Source of the DNA: Nitrospirota bacterium
GTDB lineage: Bacteria > Nitrospirota > Nitrospiria > Nitrospirales > UBA8639
Assembly (NCBI GenBank): GCA_029865515.1
Contig: JAOUGQ010000029.1
Location: 1-17,376 of the forward strand
Direction: 5' to 3'
Length of the DNA: 17,376 bases
Position numbers and translations under genes: made by a program. Under the pieces are notes generated by a model, which had not been told where the DNA came from, did not search any database, and saw only the letters and a list, made by a program, of their open reading frames with translations. This document shows, in pieces, positions 5,717-14,004 of the stretch (positions within the stretch are counted from its first letter, which is position 1; each line of letters begins with the position of its first letter).

Positions 5717-6748
5717 ATGACCACCCCTCTTACACGCACCGAACAGCCAACCCTCTCCAGAAGACAATTGCTGAAGGCCTGTGTGGTCGGAGGAGGATTG
5801 GCTGTTTCAGGGTTCTCCCTGCTTCATTGGTTGACAGGCTCTCGCCTGACGGCTCAAACATTCATCGGTCACGCGGAAACGTATGAGGCAGACTTGGCAA
5901 AACTTATCCGTCAAGGACTCCAGGAATTGGGAGTGACCCCGTCGGAGATCAACGGGAAACGCATTTTGCTAAAGCCTAATTTGGTTGAGCCACACAAATC
6001 GTTGTCCCATATCAATACCCATCCCCTTGTCGTGCGAGGCGCGGTCGAAGCGTTCCTTCACCTTGGTGCGGCTTCTGTGGTGGTTGCCGAAGGGCCCGGG
6101 CATCGTCACGATACCCTCTTAGTTTTGGAAGAATCCGGGCTAGCGGATGTGCTGTACGAAGATCGTATTCCCTTTCAAGATCTGAATACGATGGAAGGGG
6201 TGAGCCTGCCCAACGTGGGTGGGCAGACGAATTTGACCACGCTCACCTTTCCTCGATTGGTGCAGGACGTCGATTGGGTGGTCTCCCTGGCCAAGATGAA
6301 AACCCACCATTGGGCCGGCGCCACGTTATCCATGAAGAATTTTTTTGGGGTGATGCCCGGAAACTATTACGGGTGGCCCAAGAATGTACTACACCAGGCA
6401 GGAATACCGCAGTCCATTTTGGATATTAACGCCACTCTCAAACCTCACCTCGCCATTATAGATGGCATAACCGGGATGGAAGGGGACGGTCCGATTATGG
6501 GCACCCCCGTTCAAGCCGGAGTCCTGGTCATGGGAAGAAATCTCCCGGCCGTGGATGCGACCTGTTGCCGAATCATGGGAATCAATCCACACAAAATCGA
6601 ATATCTGCGTAAGGCCGACCAATGGTTAGGCCCGATTCATGAATCGCTAATTGAACAACGCGGGGAATCCTGGCGAACCGTTTATCACCCTTTCGCATTA
6701 GTCCCCGAAATTCCCGCACACCAGGGCATTCGCTTATCTCAAGTCTGA
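5717..6748 (+). CDS. DUF362 family protein with twin-arginine signal
   Basis: The 343-residue protein starts at ATG 5717; a long upstream open extension overlaps the previous gene and is not used. GAGGAG lies 13 bases upstream, a long spacing. The N-terminus carries a Tat-type signal: SRRQLLKACVVGGGLAVSGF (14-33). The DUF362 core follows: LLKPNLV (84-90), VVVAEGPGH (121-129), AKMKTHHWAGATLSMKNFFG (192-211), DGITGMEGDGP (249-259) and PAVDATCCRIMG (277-288). Family knowledge: DUF362 proteins are widespread, some fused to ferredoxin domains, and mostly without assigned activity. No CxxCxxC iron-sulfur cluster motif is present here. Tat export suggests a folded, possibly cofactor-bound protein outside the cytoplasm or on the membrane. 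Its partner gene at 4779 is the only operon neighbour. Confidence 0.85.
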   Translation: MTTPLTRTEQPTLSRRQLLKACVVGGGLAVSGFSLLHWLTGSRLTAQTFIGHAETYEADLAKLIRQGLQELGVTPSEINGKRILLKPNLVEPHKSLSHINTHPLVVRGAVEAFLHLGAASVVVAEGPGHRHDTLLVLEESGLADVLYEDRIPFQDLNTMEGVSLPNVGGQTNLTTLTFPRLVQDVDWVVSLAKMKTHHWAGATLSMKNFFGVMPGNYYGWPKNVLHQAGIPQSILDINATLKPHLAIIDGITGMEGDGPIMGTPVQAGVLVMGRNLPAVDATCCRIMGINPHKIEYLRKADQWLGPIHESLIEQRGESWRTVYHPFALVPEIPAHQGIRLSQV

Positions 6749-7075
6749 GAATCCTCGATTCTATCGGCCACTGCTCAGCGACATCCCCATCCCTCCGTCA
6801 TCTGGCACATTCCTGTTGTCCTCCCCGGCATTTTCTCTACCCCACCGCAACCTTCTCCACCATCTCCGCAAATAGGGAGCGCCGCTCCCCCAATACGTTT
6901 CCACTCTCCTGAAGATGGATTCCAGCCAACGGCTGGGCAAACCGACCGAAGGAACGAGGAAGAGGGATTCTGTTCAAGCAGAAAAGAAAGCTGGCATGAA
7001 TTGAAACAGGCGCCGAGTCCGGGTCAGTAAACAGAAGCCAACGCACAGAACTCTGCCAGAGTGAAGATGTAGAAA
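6749..7075. other. convergent intergenic region
   Basis: About 330 bp lies between the stops of the DUF362 gene (plus) and the cpoB-like gene (minus). No gene is credible. A compact palindrome, GGGAGCGCCGCTCCC at 6875-6889, is the only hairpin noticed. On neither strand is it followed by a good T-run, so terminators for the two converging genes are not clearly visible. Confidence 0.5.
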
Positions 7076-8506
7076 TCAGGAAGGGTTTTCGAGAAGGGCA
7101 TTCACTTCCTGAAGGCGAACGTGGGCTTTGTCCGCTTCGGAGCTTTGGGGAAAAGTCCGAACGAGCTGCTGAAACACCGAGCGGGCCATCGACGGCTGCC
7201 GTAATTCGAGGTGAGCGTAGGCAATTTTCAGCAGAGAGGCCGGAACCTTATTGCTGGACGGGTAGAAGGCAAAGACTCGTTCAAATTCATCGATCGATTC
7301 TTGAAACCGTCTTTCTCCGTAATAACATTCGCCCAACCAGTATTGCGCGTTCGCAGCTAATGGTGAGTCGGAGAACGTCCGCAAAAATGTGGAAAATCCG
7401 TTGGCGGCCTCCATAAAGTTCCCTTGACGAAGCAGATTCATCGCCCCGTCATACGTCACCCGAGGGTCTCGCACTTCGACACGACCGGGAGAAGCTGTGG
7501 GTGGGACTCCTGACAGAGGCGGCACAGTCCTGGAAGGGTGCGCTGAGGGAGCATAGGCGGCGACCGCCCCGGCGGCAACAGGCTGAGAACTTATCTGGGA
7601 AGATTCCGAGCGAGGACTTCCTCCGGATCGAGAAGATTGAGGCGTGATGCTGGAAAGGAGAGCACGGGATTCCGCTGTCCGTGCCGACAGTTCGGGAGTC
7701 TTAACCACAGGAGCGTTGTAAGAAACCTGGCCACCTTGCTGACCAACCACCCGGGAGAGCTTTTGCTCGTGTTCATCCAATCGTCCTCCGAACGTGGTAC
7801 TGACTTTTTCCAACGTCCCCACCACCGACTGGATACTTCGCCGGACTTCTTCGAAATTCGCCTGGACCTGTTTCCCCTGAGCGTCGTATTTTTGGCCCGT
7901 GAGTTCCATCTGCTTGCGCAACTCCGCGACCTGCTGTTCTTGTTGTGCGACCTGTTGTCGAAGAGAGGCAAGCACCTGCTGATAATCCACCAATGAAGTC
8001 CGGAATTCTCCCAACTTGCCGCCCTGCTCCGTCAGAAGCTGCTCTTCCCCCGCCACACGATCTCGAAGCTGATGCACCAGGGGTTCAGATTGTTGAAGCT
8101 GGGTTCGGACCTCTTTCATCTCCGTGTCGTACCTGGCCAGTTTCTGGTTCAATTCGTTGACCTGATGCTGATTTTTTTCAATGGCGCCACGCACCTGCGA
8201 GAGGTCCGTATCCTTCAAAGTGGCCATTTGATCCATTACCTCTGCCCGTGCATGAAGTAACTCCTTAATCTCAGCGCGTTGCTGGGTAATCAGGATATTC
8301 GCTTTCCCCAGCGCCTCATTGGCATCATTCACGGCTTCTTGGAGCGACGTTTTACTCTTATCGAGCTGGCTGATTTTCGCGTCCAACTCGCGCTTGATTC
8401 TCACCACGTCCGCCTGTTGCGCCACACACCCCACCACCATGGCGCCTAACCCCAAAATAACCACTCGCGCAGTCCAACGACCAAACAATGAACGGGGGAT
8501 GAGCAT
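7076..8506 (-). CDS. cpoB: CpoB/YbgF-like lipoprotein with long coiled coil and TPR domain
   Basis: The protein has 476 residues. A lipoprotein signal ends VVGC with Cys27 as the acylation site. Residues about 32-255 are a long Gln/Glu/Lys-rich coiled coil (for example QQVAQQEQQVAELRKQM). Residues 260-348 are a Ser/Pro-rich linker. Residues 350-470 are TPR repeats (YDGAMNLLRQGNFMEAANGF, YWLGECYYGERRFQESIDEF, KIAYAHLELRQPSMARSVF), the YbgF/CpoB C-terminal domain. In Proteobacteria CpoB couples outer-membrane constriction by Tol-Pal to peptidoglycan synthesis. The E. coli protein is about 260 residues with a much shorter coiled coil and is soluble in the periplasm, so the lipid anchor and long coil here are departures. 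AAGGA eight bases before the ATG supports the start. It is 68 bp downstream of pal, probably one transcript. Confidence 0.82.
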   Translation of the reverse strand: MLIPRSLFGRWTARVVILGLGAMVVGCVAQQADVVRIKRELDAKISQLDKSKTSLQEAVNDANEALGKANILITQQRAEIKELLHARAEVMDQMATLKDTDLSQVRGAIEKNQHQVNELNQKLARYDTEMKEVRTQLQQSEPLVHQLRDRVAGEEQLLTEQGGKLGEFRTSLVDYQQVLASLRQQVAQQEQQVAELRKQMELTGQKYDAQGKQVQANFEEVRRSIQSVVGTLEKVSTTFGGRLDEHEQKLSRVVGQQGGQVSYNAPVVKTPELSARTAESRALLSSITPQSSRSGGSPRSESSQISSQPVAAGAVAAYAPSAHPSRTVPPLSGVPPTASPGRVEVRDPRVTYDGAMNLLRQGNFMEAANGFSTFLRTFSDSPLAANAQYWLGECYYGERRFQESIDEFERVFAFYPSSNKVPASLLKIAYAHLELRQPSMARSVFQQLVRTFPQSSEADKAHVRLQEVNALLENPS

Positions 8507-8574
8507 GATGTGTTCCTTATCTTCTCAGAACCCAAACAATAGCATGGACAGCAAGAGACCTGAACCAGTCCGTG

Positions 8575-9315
8575 CTACTCGATTCGGCCGGCTGAGTATT
8601 GCATAGCGGTTGCCGCCACACTGATATCCAGCACCAGATGGGCACGCCGATTTTTTTGGTAACACGGTTCGCTTGAATCCCAACAGACCGGATTTTCCTT
8701 CCCGAATGACATCACGTGGAGTCGCTCAGCCGGCACTCCCAGACTGGTGAGATAGGTTTTTGTGCGAATCGCGCGCTTTTCACCCAAGACATGGTTGTAC
8801 GAGGCGGTCCCACGATCATCGCAATGTCCCTCAATAGTGAGCACGGCATGGGGGTGAGATTTTAGCCACTCCGCGTTGGCTCCTAACGTCTCCTTGGCCT
8901 GTTCATTGAGTTGGAAGCTATCAAATTCAAAATGCACATCCTGTAATCCGCTTTGAGCCGTCAGTTGCTCCGCACGAGTTCGATTCACCCAATAATCATT
9001 AGGAGAACCAGGGGACTTCAAGTCAGAGCCAAAATTTTTGTCTTCCCGGATCATCGGATCTTCTTCAAGCAGATCGGAGAATTTTCCCGCCACTTCAGGG
9101 AAATACCCTTCGCCACCGACGGTTCCTCCGTTCAGCCCTTTTTCCGGAGATGCCGGAGAAGGGTCCCCCTGTGAGGCCATCACGGAAGACTTCCCTGTCT
9201 TTTTGCCATGTTTGACCACCTGAGAAGAGCGATGCGCACAACCGGTCGCCAGCAACATCATCAGGATGATTATTCCCCAAACATACATACTGCGGGAAGA
9301 TGCATGAAATGTCAT
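8575..9315 (-). CDS. pal: Pal, peptidoglycan-associated lipoprotein (OmpA-like)
   Basis: The protein has 246 residues from ATG 9315, chosen for AAGGAG eight bases upstream; an upstream in-frame start at 9354 lacks this. The signal peptide ends LLATGC (Cys26 acylated). A poorly conserved linker of about 95 residues follows, longer than in E. coli Pal. The OmpA-like domain spans about 124-232, with VHFEFDSFQLN, IEGHCDDRGTASYNHVLGEKRA, MSFGKENPVC and NRRAHLVLD. These are the classic Pal motifs, including the Asp and Arg that bind meso-diaminopimelate in peptidoglycan. It anchors the outer membrane to the wall as part of Tol-Pal. tolQRAB are not in the 5 kb upstream; the nearest upstream gene is a diguanylate cyclase beyond a 660-bp gap. 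The partner cpoB-like gene follows directly. Confidence 0.92.
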   Translation of the reverse strand: MTFHASSRSMYVWGIIILMMLLATGCAHRSSQVVKHGKKTGKSSVMASQGDPSPASPEKGLNGGTVGGEGYFPEVAGKFSDLLEEDPMIREDKNFGSDLKSPGSPNDYWVNRTRAEQLTAQSGLQDVHFEFDSFQLNEQAKETLGANAEWLKSHPHAVLTIEGHCDDRGTASYNHVLGEKRAIRTKTYLTSLGVPAERLHVMSFGKENPVCWDSSEPCYQKNRRAHLVLDISVAATAMQYSAGRIE

Positions 9316-9977
9316 GATACGGACTCCTTGTTCAACGGCTACAGCGAACAACACACGAGGGATCCTCTACTAAGACGTCTATCCCTGAAATGGAAAAATG
9401 CAAAAACAAGGCCAAGTCAAAATACGGAACACGATAGGGACTCACCGCAGCCAAGCATCGGTGCCGAGAATGCCTCAGACGAGAACAGACGCAAGAAGAA
9501 ATCACACACCCATCATTAAAAATTCCATAATTGGGGGGCCGAGTTACGGATCCCTCACTCTTGCAGAACGAAAGACCATCTCTATGACCATGCTCAAACG
9601 ATGCCCGAATACCGCAAGGCACTCCTGGGAAGACTTTGGAGGGTTCAGACTTCCCGGCAAAGTGAAATCCGTTGCGTTCCACACGCAGCATTTACTCAAC
9701 AATCGTGGCTTTTCCTCAACGCTCTTGAAGCAGACGCCATGGCACAGGAAGATGACCTGAGAAGGTGCAGCCGACATAGGATTAATAAAAATGCGGAGAA
9801 GGCGGGACAGCCGCAATCTGATGAGGAACTGGGGAGATGGGGATACGGTGAAAAAGCCGATACGCGCTCTTTGCTCGTCAGACAGGCAGTCTTATGGCTC
9901 ACGAGTCCATTAACTAACCGGATGTTGCTGGAGCATCGGTCTCGGGAAGAAGACAGGAGGAGTCAGCGGGATAAAGA
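9316..9977. other. intergenic region upstream of pal
   Basis: About 660 bp lies between the stop of the GGDEF gene and the pal start, both on the minus strand. Open frames on both strands (for example 9601-10053 plus, which would overlap the GGDEF gene) give unfamiliar, compositionally odd translations without SD sequences, so I call none. The pal promoter should be here. A TTGACT at 9420-9415 (minus) is a possible -35, but no convincing -10 follows at 16-18 bases. No repeat of the family seen elsewhere was noticed. Confidence 0.5.
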
Positions 9978-11960
9978 CTATTCGGCATTCCATTCGGACG
10001 TCGCAAAATACCAGCGCTGGCCGCCAGAATTTTTCGCCCGATACATCGCTTGATCGGCAATCTCCATCAACTGATGAGGTTCCGTGGAATCCTTGGGATA
10101 GACGGCAATACCGATACTGATCTGAATGGGAATATCCTTCCCACCTACCCGAAGGGGTGGGGTCAGGCATTCTAAAACTTTTTGAGCCACCTGCCGGATA
10201 TCCGGAATGTGATCAAGCCCTTGAAGAATCAACGTGAATTCATCCCCGCATAAACGCGCGACGGTATCAGTCGATCGCACACAAGTGACCAACCGCTTCG
10301 CCACCACGCGCAACACGCGATCTCCGGTTTGATGACCATGGTGATCGTTGATCGCCTTGAAATTGTCGAGATCCAAAAAAAATACAGCCAGCAAGGTGCC
10401 ATTCCGTCTGGCTTGCGCCAACGCCTGTTCCAGCCGGTCTTCAAACATAATCCGATTCGGCAGATCGGTCAACGGATCGTGATACGCCTGATGCTTCATC
10501 AGGAGTTCCTGCGTCTTCCGGGCCGTCACATCATGCAGGATCGCAACAAAATGCATGACTTGCCCCTCCTCATCCACCAAAGGGGTGACCACTTGCTCAA
10601 AAACCAGGGATTCGCCATGTTTCCCTGTTTGCATAATCTCCGTCTTCACACAACAGAGATTCTTGGCCGAAGAGTCATTCGGATGGCTCATGGCTTGCAG
10701 CTGTGCATGTGGAAATGAACTCAATGGTGAGCCCAGTATCTGTGGAATGGAGAGCCCCACTAACGCGGAATAGGCCTCATTGACCCATTCCAAGCGACCG
10801 TGCGGATCCGTCACACACACGGCGTCATTCACTGAGGCAATAGCCGCACTCTGCAATCGCCATTGTTCCAGTTTCCTCCCACGCGCCATCAACCGTTCCA
10901 TCTGATAACCCAGGGCCCGCAGCCACCTGGTCACCGTCGCATCAAACACGTGTGGCCTTGAGGAACACACGACCAGTACGCCTGAGAGATCCCCCTGACA
11001 AGCGAGAGGAACACACAACGTGTCATGAAGCTGGAAAACCGATGGGAACCAGGCTATGTCGCCTGCTTGAGCGGCAGACCTAGAGAGGAGGGACACTTCA
11101 GAGGCCCCGCAGGCCCGAACCAACCCTTCCTGTCGAGCAACATCGCTCCACCACATGAGGCCATGCGGTTCCCAATCCAAACCCGCCGTCACGGCATGCG
11201 CGCATAACTGGGCACCATATCCCTTCCGCACGGTGGCTATCCACACAAAGGGAAACCCAAAGGTGTGCACGAGGCCCTCACAGATCTGCGTCAGACACCC
11301 TTCCATCCTCTGGCCCGCAAATAATTGCGATTCGAGGCTCTGCACCAATTGGATAAAAGGCTGAGCGGAAGAATACGTGGGTTCCAGAATCAATCCCCAA
11401 TGCCACGACATCACCTTTTGAGACTGATCGAACATGGGTGTCACCACACACGCGACTTTCCGTGATGGTCCTCCTGCCGGGAGAATCGTCATCACCCTGC
11501 TTATCGACTCATGAGGGGCGCCGGGGGCACGAAGGTGATGCCGAAGAATCCTCCATTCTTCCTGAGGCATATATTCAGCTATTGACACCTTGCCCATCTT
11601 AACCCGATCCATCCCCAACACCTCGCACATGGCATCATTGGCCATCAGGACCACTCCCTCACAGGACGTCACAAAATGAATCTGAGATTTAACTGGTTGA
11701 GAGATGGGAGCCTTGGGCGAGACTGGCAGATCGCTGGCCGTCAGAAAGTCAGGGGAGTGTGATAGGTCGGAAGTTGTCCCAAGAATCTCGGTGAGCCGAC
11801 CCGTCAATTGGTGGAGCGCTTGGCTGAGTTCGTGTTCTTGCGCATCGGAGAGGTCACTCGATTCGGCTTGAAAATCCCGTAGGGACTGCTCGAGTAAGTG
11901 GTGGAGTTGATCAAATGACGCCACGATTGCCTTTACCCCGAAATATGAAAAGGGAAACAC
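9978..11960 (-). CDS. PAS-GAF-PAS-GGDEF diguanylate cyclase
   Basis: The protein has 660 residues from GTG 11960. An alternative GTG at 11924 has AAAGG five bases upstream and may be the true start. Order of parts: a short helical N-terminus; PAS-like 95-195 (GVVLMANDAMCEVLGM); GAF-like about 205-350; a second PAS about 372-485 ending in the PAC-like VAILHDVTARK; GGDEF 492-655. In the last, AYHDPLTDLPNR and FFLDLDNFKAINDHHGHQTGD are standard. The active-site signature is CGDEF (571-575) instead of GGDEF, and the RxxD inhibitory site is present as RSTD (562-565). No membrane helix is seen, so it is probably cytosolic, with unknown sensory inputs. It would make cyclic-di-GMP from two GTP if the G-to-C change is tolerated. 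No EAL domain follows. Downstream targets may include the riboswitch-controlled Flp pilins in this window, but that link is inference. Confidence 0.9.
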   Translation of the reverse strand: MFPFSYFGVKAIVASFDQLHHLLEQSLRDFQAESSDLSDAQEHELSQALHQLTGRLTEILGTTSDLSHSPDFLTASDLPVSPKAPISQPVKSQIHFVTSCEGVVLMANDAMCEVLGMDRVKMGKVSIAEYMPQEEWRILRHHLRAPGAPHESISRVMTILPAGGPSRKVACVVTPMFDQSQKVMSWHWGLILEPTYSSAQPFIQLVQSLESQLFAGQRMEGCLTQICEGLVHTFGFPFVWIATVRKGYGAQLCAHAVTAGLDWEPHGLMWWSDVARQEGLVRACGASEVSLLSRSAAQAGDIAWFPSVFQLHDTLCVPLACQGDLSGVLVVCSSRPHVFDATVTRWLRALGYQMERLMARGRKLEQWRLQSAAIASVNDAVCVTDPHGRLEWVNEAYSALVGLSIPQILGSPLSSFPHAQLQAMSHPNDSSAKNLCCVKTEIMQTGKHGESLVFEQVVTPLVDEEGQVMHFVAILHDVTARKTQELLMKHQAYHDPLTDLPNRIMFEDRLEQALAQARRNGTLLAVFFLDLDNFKAINDHHGHQTGDRVLRVVAKRLVTCVRSTDTVARLCGDEFTLILQGLDHIPDIRQVAQKVLECLTPPLRVGGKDIPIQISIGIAVYPKDSTEPHQLMEIADQAMYRAKNSGGQRWYFATSEWNAE

Positions 11961-11987
11961 CGCATGGAGGATTCAGATACTAAACCG

Positions 11988-11999
11988 GATATCGATATC
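11988..11999. promoter_or_regulatory. perfect 12-bp palindrome upstream of the GGDEF gene
   Basis: GATATCGATATC is its own reverse complement and lies 28 bases before the GTG at 11960. A TAGTAT at 11982-11977 (minus) could be a -10, but no -35 at the right spacing is clear. It could be an operator or chance. Confidence 0.25.
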
Positions 12000-12031
12000 T
12001 TTTTGCAAGCCTTCCTCCAGATCAACCCGTC

Positions 12032-12096
12032 AAAAGAGGGAACTTTCAGCAGAAAAATGCTCAGTTAGAAAAATAGCATCTCACGCTCATTCCCTC
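12032..12096 (-). terminator. possible terminator after murU-like gene
   Basis: On the minus strand GAGGGAA (rc of 12090-12096) pairs with TTCCCTC (rc of 12036-12042) and is followed by TTTT (12035-12032). Inside the loop AGATGCT/AGCATTT (12081-12075 with 12061-12055) makes a second, weaker stem. It lies 30 bases beyond the murU-like stop and before the GGDEF gene. The outer loop is long, so efficiency is doubtful. Confidence 0.35.
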
Positions 12097-12126
12097 AACC
12101 CATAGAGGAAATTCAGAGTTAAGTGG

Positions 12127-12873
12127 TCAGGGAGAGGTTCGGGGAAAAAGGGAAATCAATCCTGCCTCGGCATCGGCTTGTGCATGAGCATAGCGCTCCA
12201 CCGTCCCGATATCGGACCAATAACCGCCATGAACAAATCCAAATATTTTCGAACCATGCGCAAGCGCATGCGTATAGGAGTCGATGATGGAAAACGGGGT
12301 CCCCGCCGAAGCATCTTTCAAAACAGAGGGATGGAGAATATGGACGCCTGCAAACATCCGTTCAACCAGAGGGCCAATCGAATCGGCCCGGCTCATTCCC
12401 CGGCCATTTATTCTGAGGATGCGATTCTGTGCATCCGATTCCACGGCTCCCCATTGGGCTGCTTGTGGATCATCTCGGAGGACCAGCGTGGCCACTCCGC
12501 CATGAGTCTGATGAAATTCTATCAGTGCCTTCACATCCAGCTCGATCAATGTATCGCCATTAATCACTAAAAAAGGTTGCTTGTCAAAAAACCACCCGGC
12601 CGCTTTTAGTCCACCACCCGTTCCTAACAGCGTCGGTTCATGAGAATACCGCACCTGCATATCCCAACGTGATCCATCACCGATCGCTTCTTCGATCACA
12701 TGCCCCAGATAATGCAAATTGATGATGACCTCTCGTATTCCACTTGCCCGCAATAACAAGAGATTCCAAACAATGAGCGGAGTGCCTCCTACCGTCAATA
12801 ACGGTTTAGGAATCGTGTCGGTCAGCGGCCGAAGACGTGTGCCCAAGCCCGCGGCCAAAATCATGGCCTTCAT
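12127..12873 (-). CDS. murU: MurU-like sugar-1-phosphate nucleotidyltransferase
   Basis: The 248-residue protein has the nucleotidyltransferase fold. The N-terminal MKAMILAAGLGTRLRPLTDT carries the G-x-G-T-R loop, followed by PKPLL (K23). The nucleotide-specificity segment is LLGTGGGLK (82-90) and the metal-binding INGDTL is at 104-109 (D107). The length and motifs fit MurU, N-acetylmuramate-1-phosphate uridylyltransferase, rather than the longer GlmU or RmlA types. The key argument is the adjacent amgK-like kinase: in Pseudomonas, AmgK phosphorylates MurNAc at the anomeric position and MurU converts the product to UDP-MurNAc, bypassing de novo synthesis and the fosfomycin target MurA. The gene starts 10 bp after the kinase stop with no visible SD, so it probably depends on translational coupling. 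A different sugar substrate cannot be excluded from sequence alone. Confidence 0.78.
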   Translation of the reverse strand: MKAMILAAGLGTRLRPLTDTIPKPLLTVGGTPLIVWNLLLLRASGIREVIINLHYLGHVIEEAIGDGSRWDMQVRYSHEPTLLGTGGGLKAAGWFFDKQPFLVINGDTLIELDVKALIEFHQTHGGVATLVLRDDPQAAQWGAVESDAQNRILRINGRGMSRADSIGPLVERMFAGVHILHPSVLKDASAGTPFSIIDSYTHALAHGSKIFGFVHGGYWSDIGTVERYAHAQADAEAGLISLFPRTSP

Positions 12874-12883
12874 AAAAGAGGAG

Positions 12884-13996
12884 CTATTGCCATTCAGGGA
12901 TATAAGGGGAGAGATGAGTGAGCAATCGATGGAGTTGGGGGTATTTATTCAAGTTGGCACGAACATTCTTCAATGTCTGAGGAATCGAGGCCAAAAAGTT
13001 TGGATTGCCTTTGACCCGATCGATATACACAAACCGACCGGCAGCCTTCAGATTGCGTTGGATACTGGTGAAGTCAAACAGCCGACGAAACGCTTCAGGG
13101 TCATGTAAGAGCATCGCTGTTTGTTGTGGCAATGATAGGTTTTGACGCATCCCTTCCCTGTACCGGGCAATCAAGCGGTCAATTAAGAGGTCATCCAGAG
13201 CGATGTAGGAATCCCGTAATAAGGAAGCCAAATCATAGGTCACAGGCCCCATCAATGCATCTTGAAAATCGATGATGCCCAGCCGTTCCCCATCCACCAT
13301 CAAGTTACGGGAATGATAATCACGGTGGGTAAACACTTGCGGTTGACTGGTCAACCATTCCGCTATTTTCTGAAATTCCTCACGGACAGGAACAGCATCC
13401 TGAGCACACATGGGGCGCCCCTGTCTCGCCACAATGCCATATTCCAGAAAATGGTCGAACTCCCACAGATACAACGGCACATCAAAAGACCGTGTAAACG
13501 ACAGGCACGCCGATGCGGACGGCTCTGAGGCACCCACATGCAGGTGAACTAGTTGATCGATGGCCTGCCCATACCAGCGCTCGACCACTTGCATGGGCGC
13601 CCCTGTACAGGCCTGAGCCAACGTCACATCGCCAAAGTCTTCCAGATAGAGCAGGCCTGCCGATTTATCATAGCCATACAACGAGGGAACCGCCGCCCCA
13701 TGAGCCTGCAAGTGCTTCAGAACATTGATGAACGGCAATTCAGCAATTTCGCTCCCCGCGCCACTGACCGCCTCCTCCGACGCTTTAAACCCTTCTGGAT
13801 CGGCCAATTGCATGAGAATAAGCGAAGAGACGGGGGCCTCCTTCACATACAACCGATAATATCGCCGGTTGGAGGCATCGCCGGCCAAGGGCACCCATTG
13901 CTCAAGTTCGGCGGAGAAAGGGAGATGCTGGCGGAGAGCAGAGGAAATACGGGGGATATCAAGAGCTATCGAAGACGGGGAAGCTTGAGGTGTCAT
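12884..13996 (-). CDS. amgK: AmgK-like anomeric sugar kinase (aminoglycoside phosphotransferase fold)
   Basis: The protein has 370 residues. The APH/choline-kinase fold is shown by LAGDASNRRYYRLYV (38-51, N-lobe), LLYLEDFGD (115-123), the catalytic loop THRDYHSRNLMV (223-234, with Asp226 as base and Asn231) and the metal-binding IIDFQDALMGPVTYDLASLL (241-260). The C-terminal TSIQRNLKAAGRFVYIDRVKGNP is characteristic of AmgK orthologues. Family knowledge: AmgK uses ATP to make MurNAc- or GlcNAc-alpha-1-phosphate in peptidoglycan recycling. It forms an operon with the murU-like gene 10 bp downstream. A sigma70-type promoter (14033-14005) ends eight bases before the ATG, so the mRNA would have almost no leader, in agreement with the absence of an SD. 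The function is assigned by motif and pairing and is not certain in detail. Confidence 0.8.
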   Translation of the reverse strand: MTPQASPSSIALDIPRISSALRQHLPFSAELEQWVPLAGDASNRRYYRLYVKEAPVSSLILMQLADPEGFKASEEAVSGAGSEIAELPFINVLKHLQAHGAAVPSLYGYDKSAGLLYLEDFGDVTLAQACTGAPMQVVERWYGQAIDQLVHLHVGASEPSASACLSFTRSFDVPLYLWEFDHFLEYGIVARQGRPMCAQDAVPVREEFQKIAEWLTSQPQVFTHRDYHSRNLMVDGERLGIIDFQDALMGPVTYDLASLLRDSYIALDDLLIDRLIARYREGMRQNLSLPQQTAMLLHDPEAFRRLFDFTSIQRNLKAAGRFVYIDRVKGNPNFLASIPQTLKNVRANLNKYPQLHRLLTHLSPYIPEWQ

Positions 13997-14004
13997 CTAT
14001 GCGG

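Noticed and set aside
6875..6889. Palindrome GGGAGCGCCGCTCCC as a bidirectional terminator
   Set aside because: The loop is too small at full pairing and no T-run follows on either strand; kept only as a note.
9601..10053. Plus-strand 150-codon frame upstream of pal
   Set aside because: It overlaps the end of the GGDEF gene on the other strand, lacks an SD, and its translation resembles no family.
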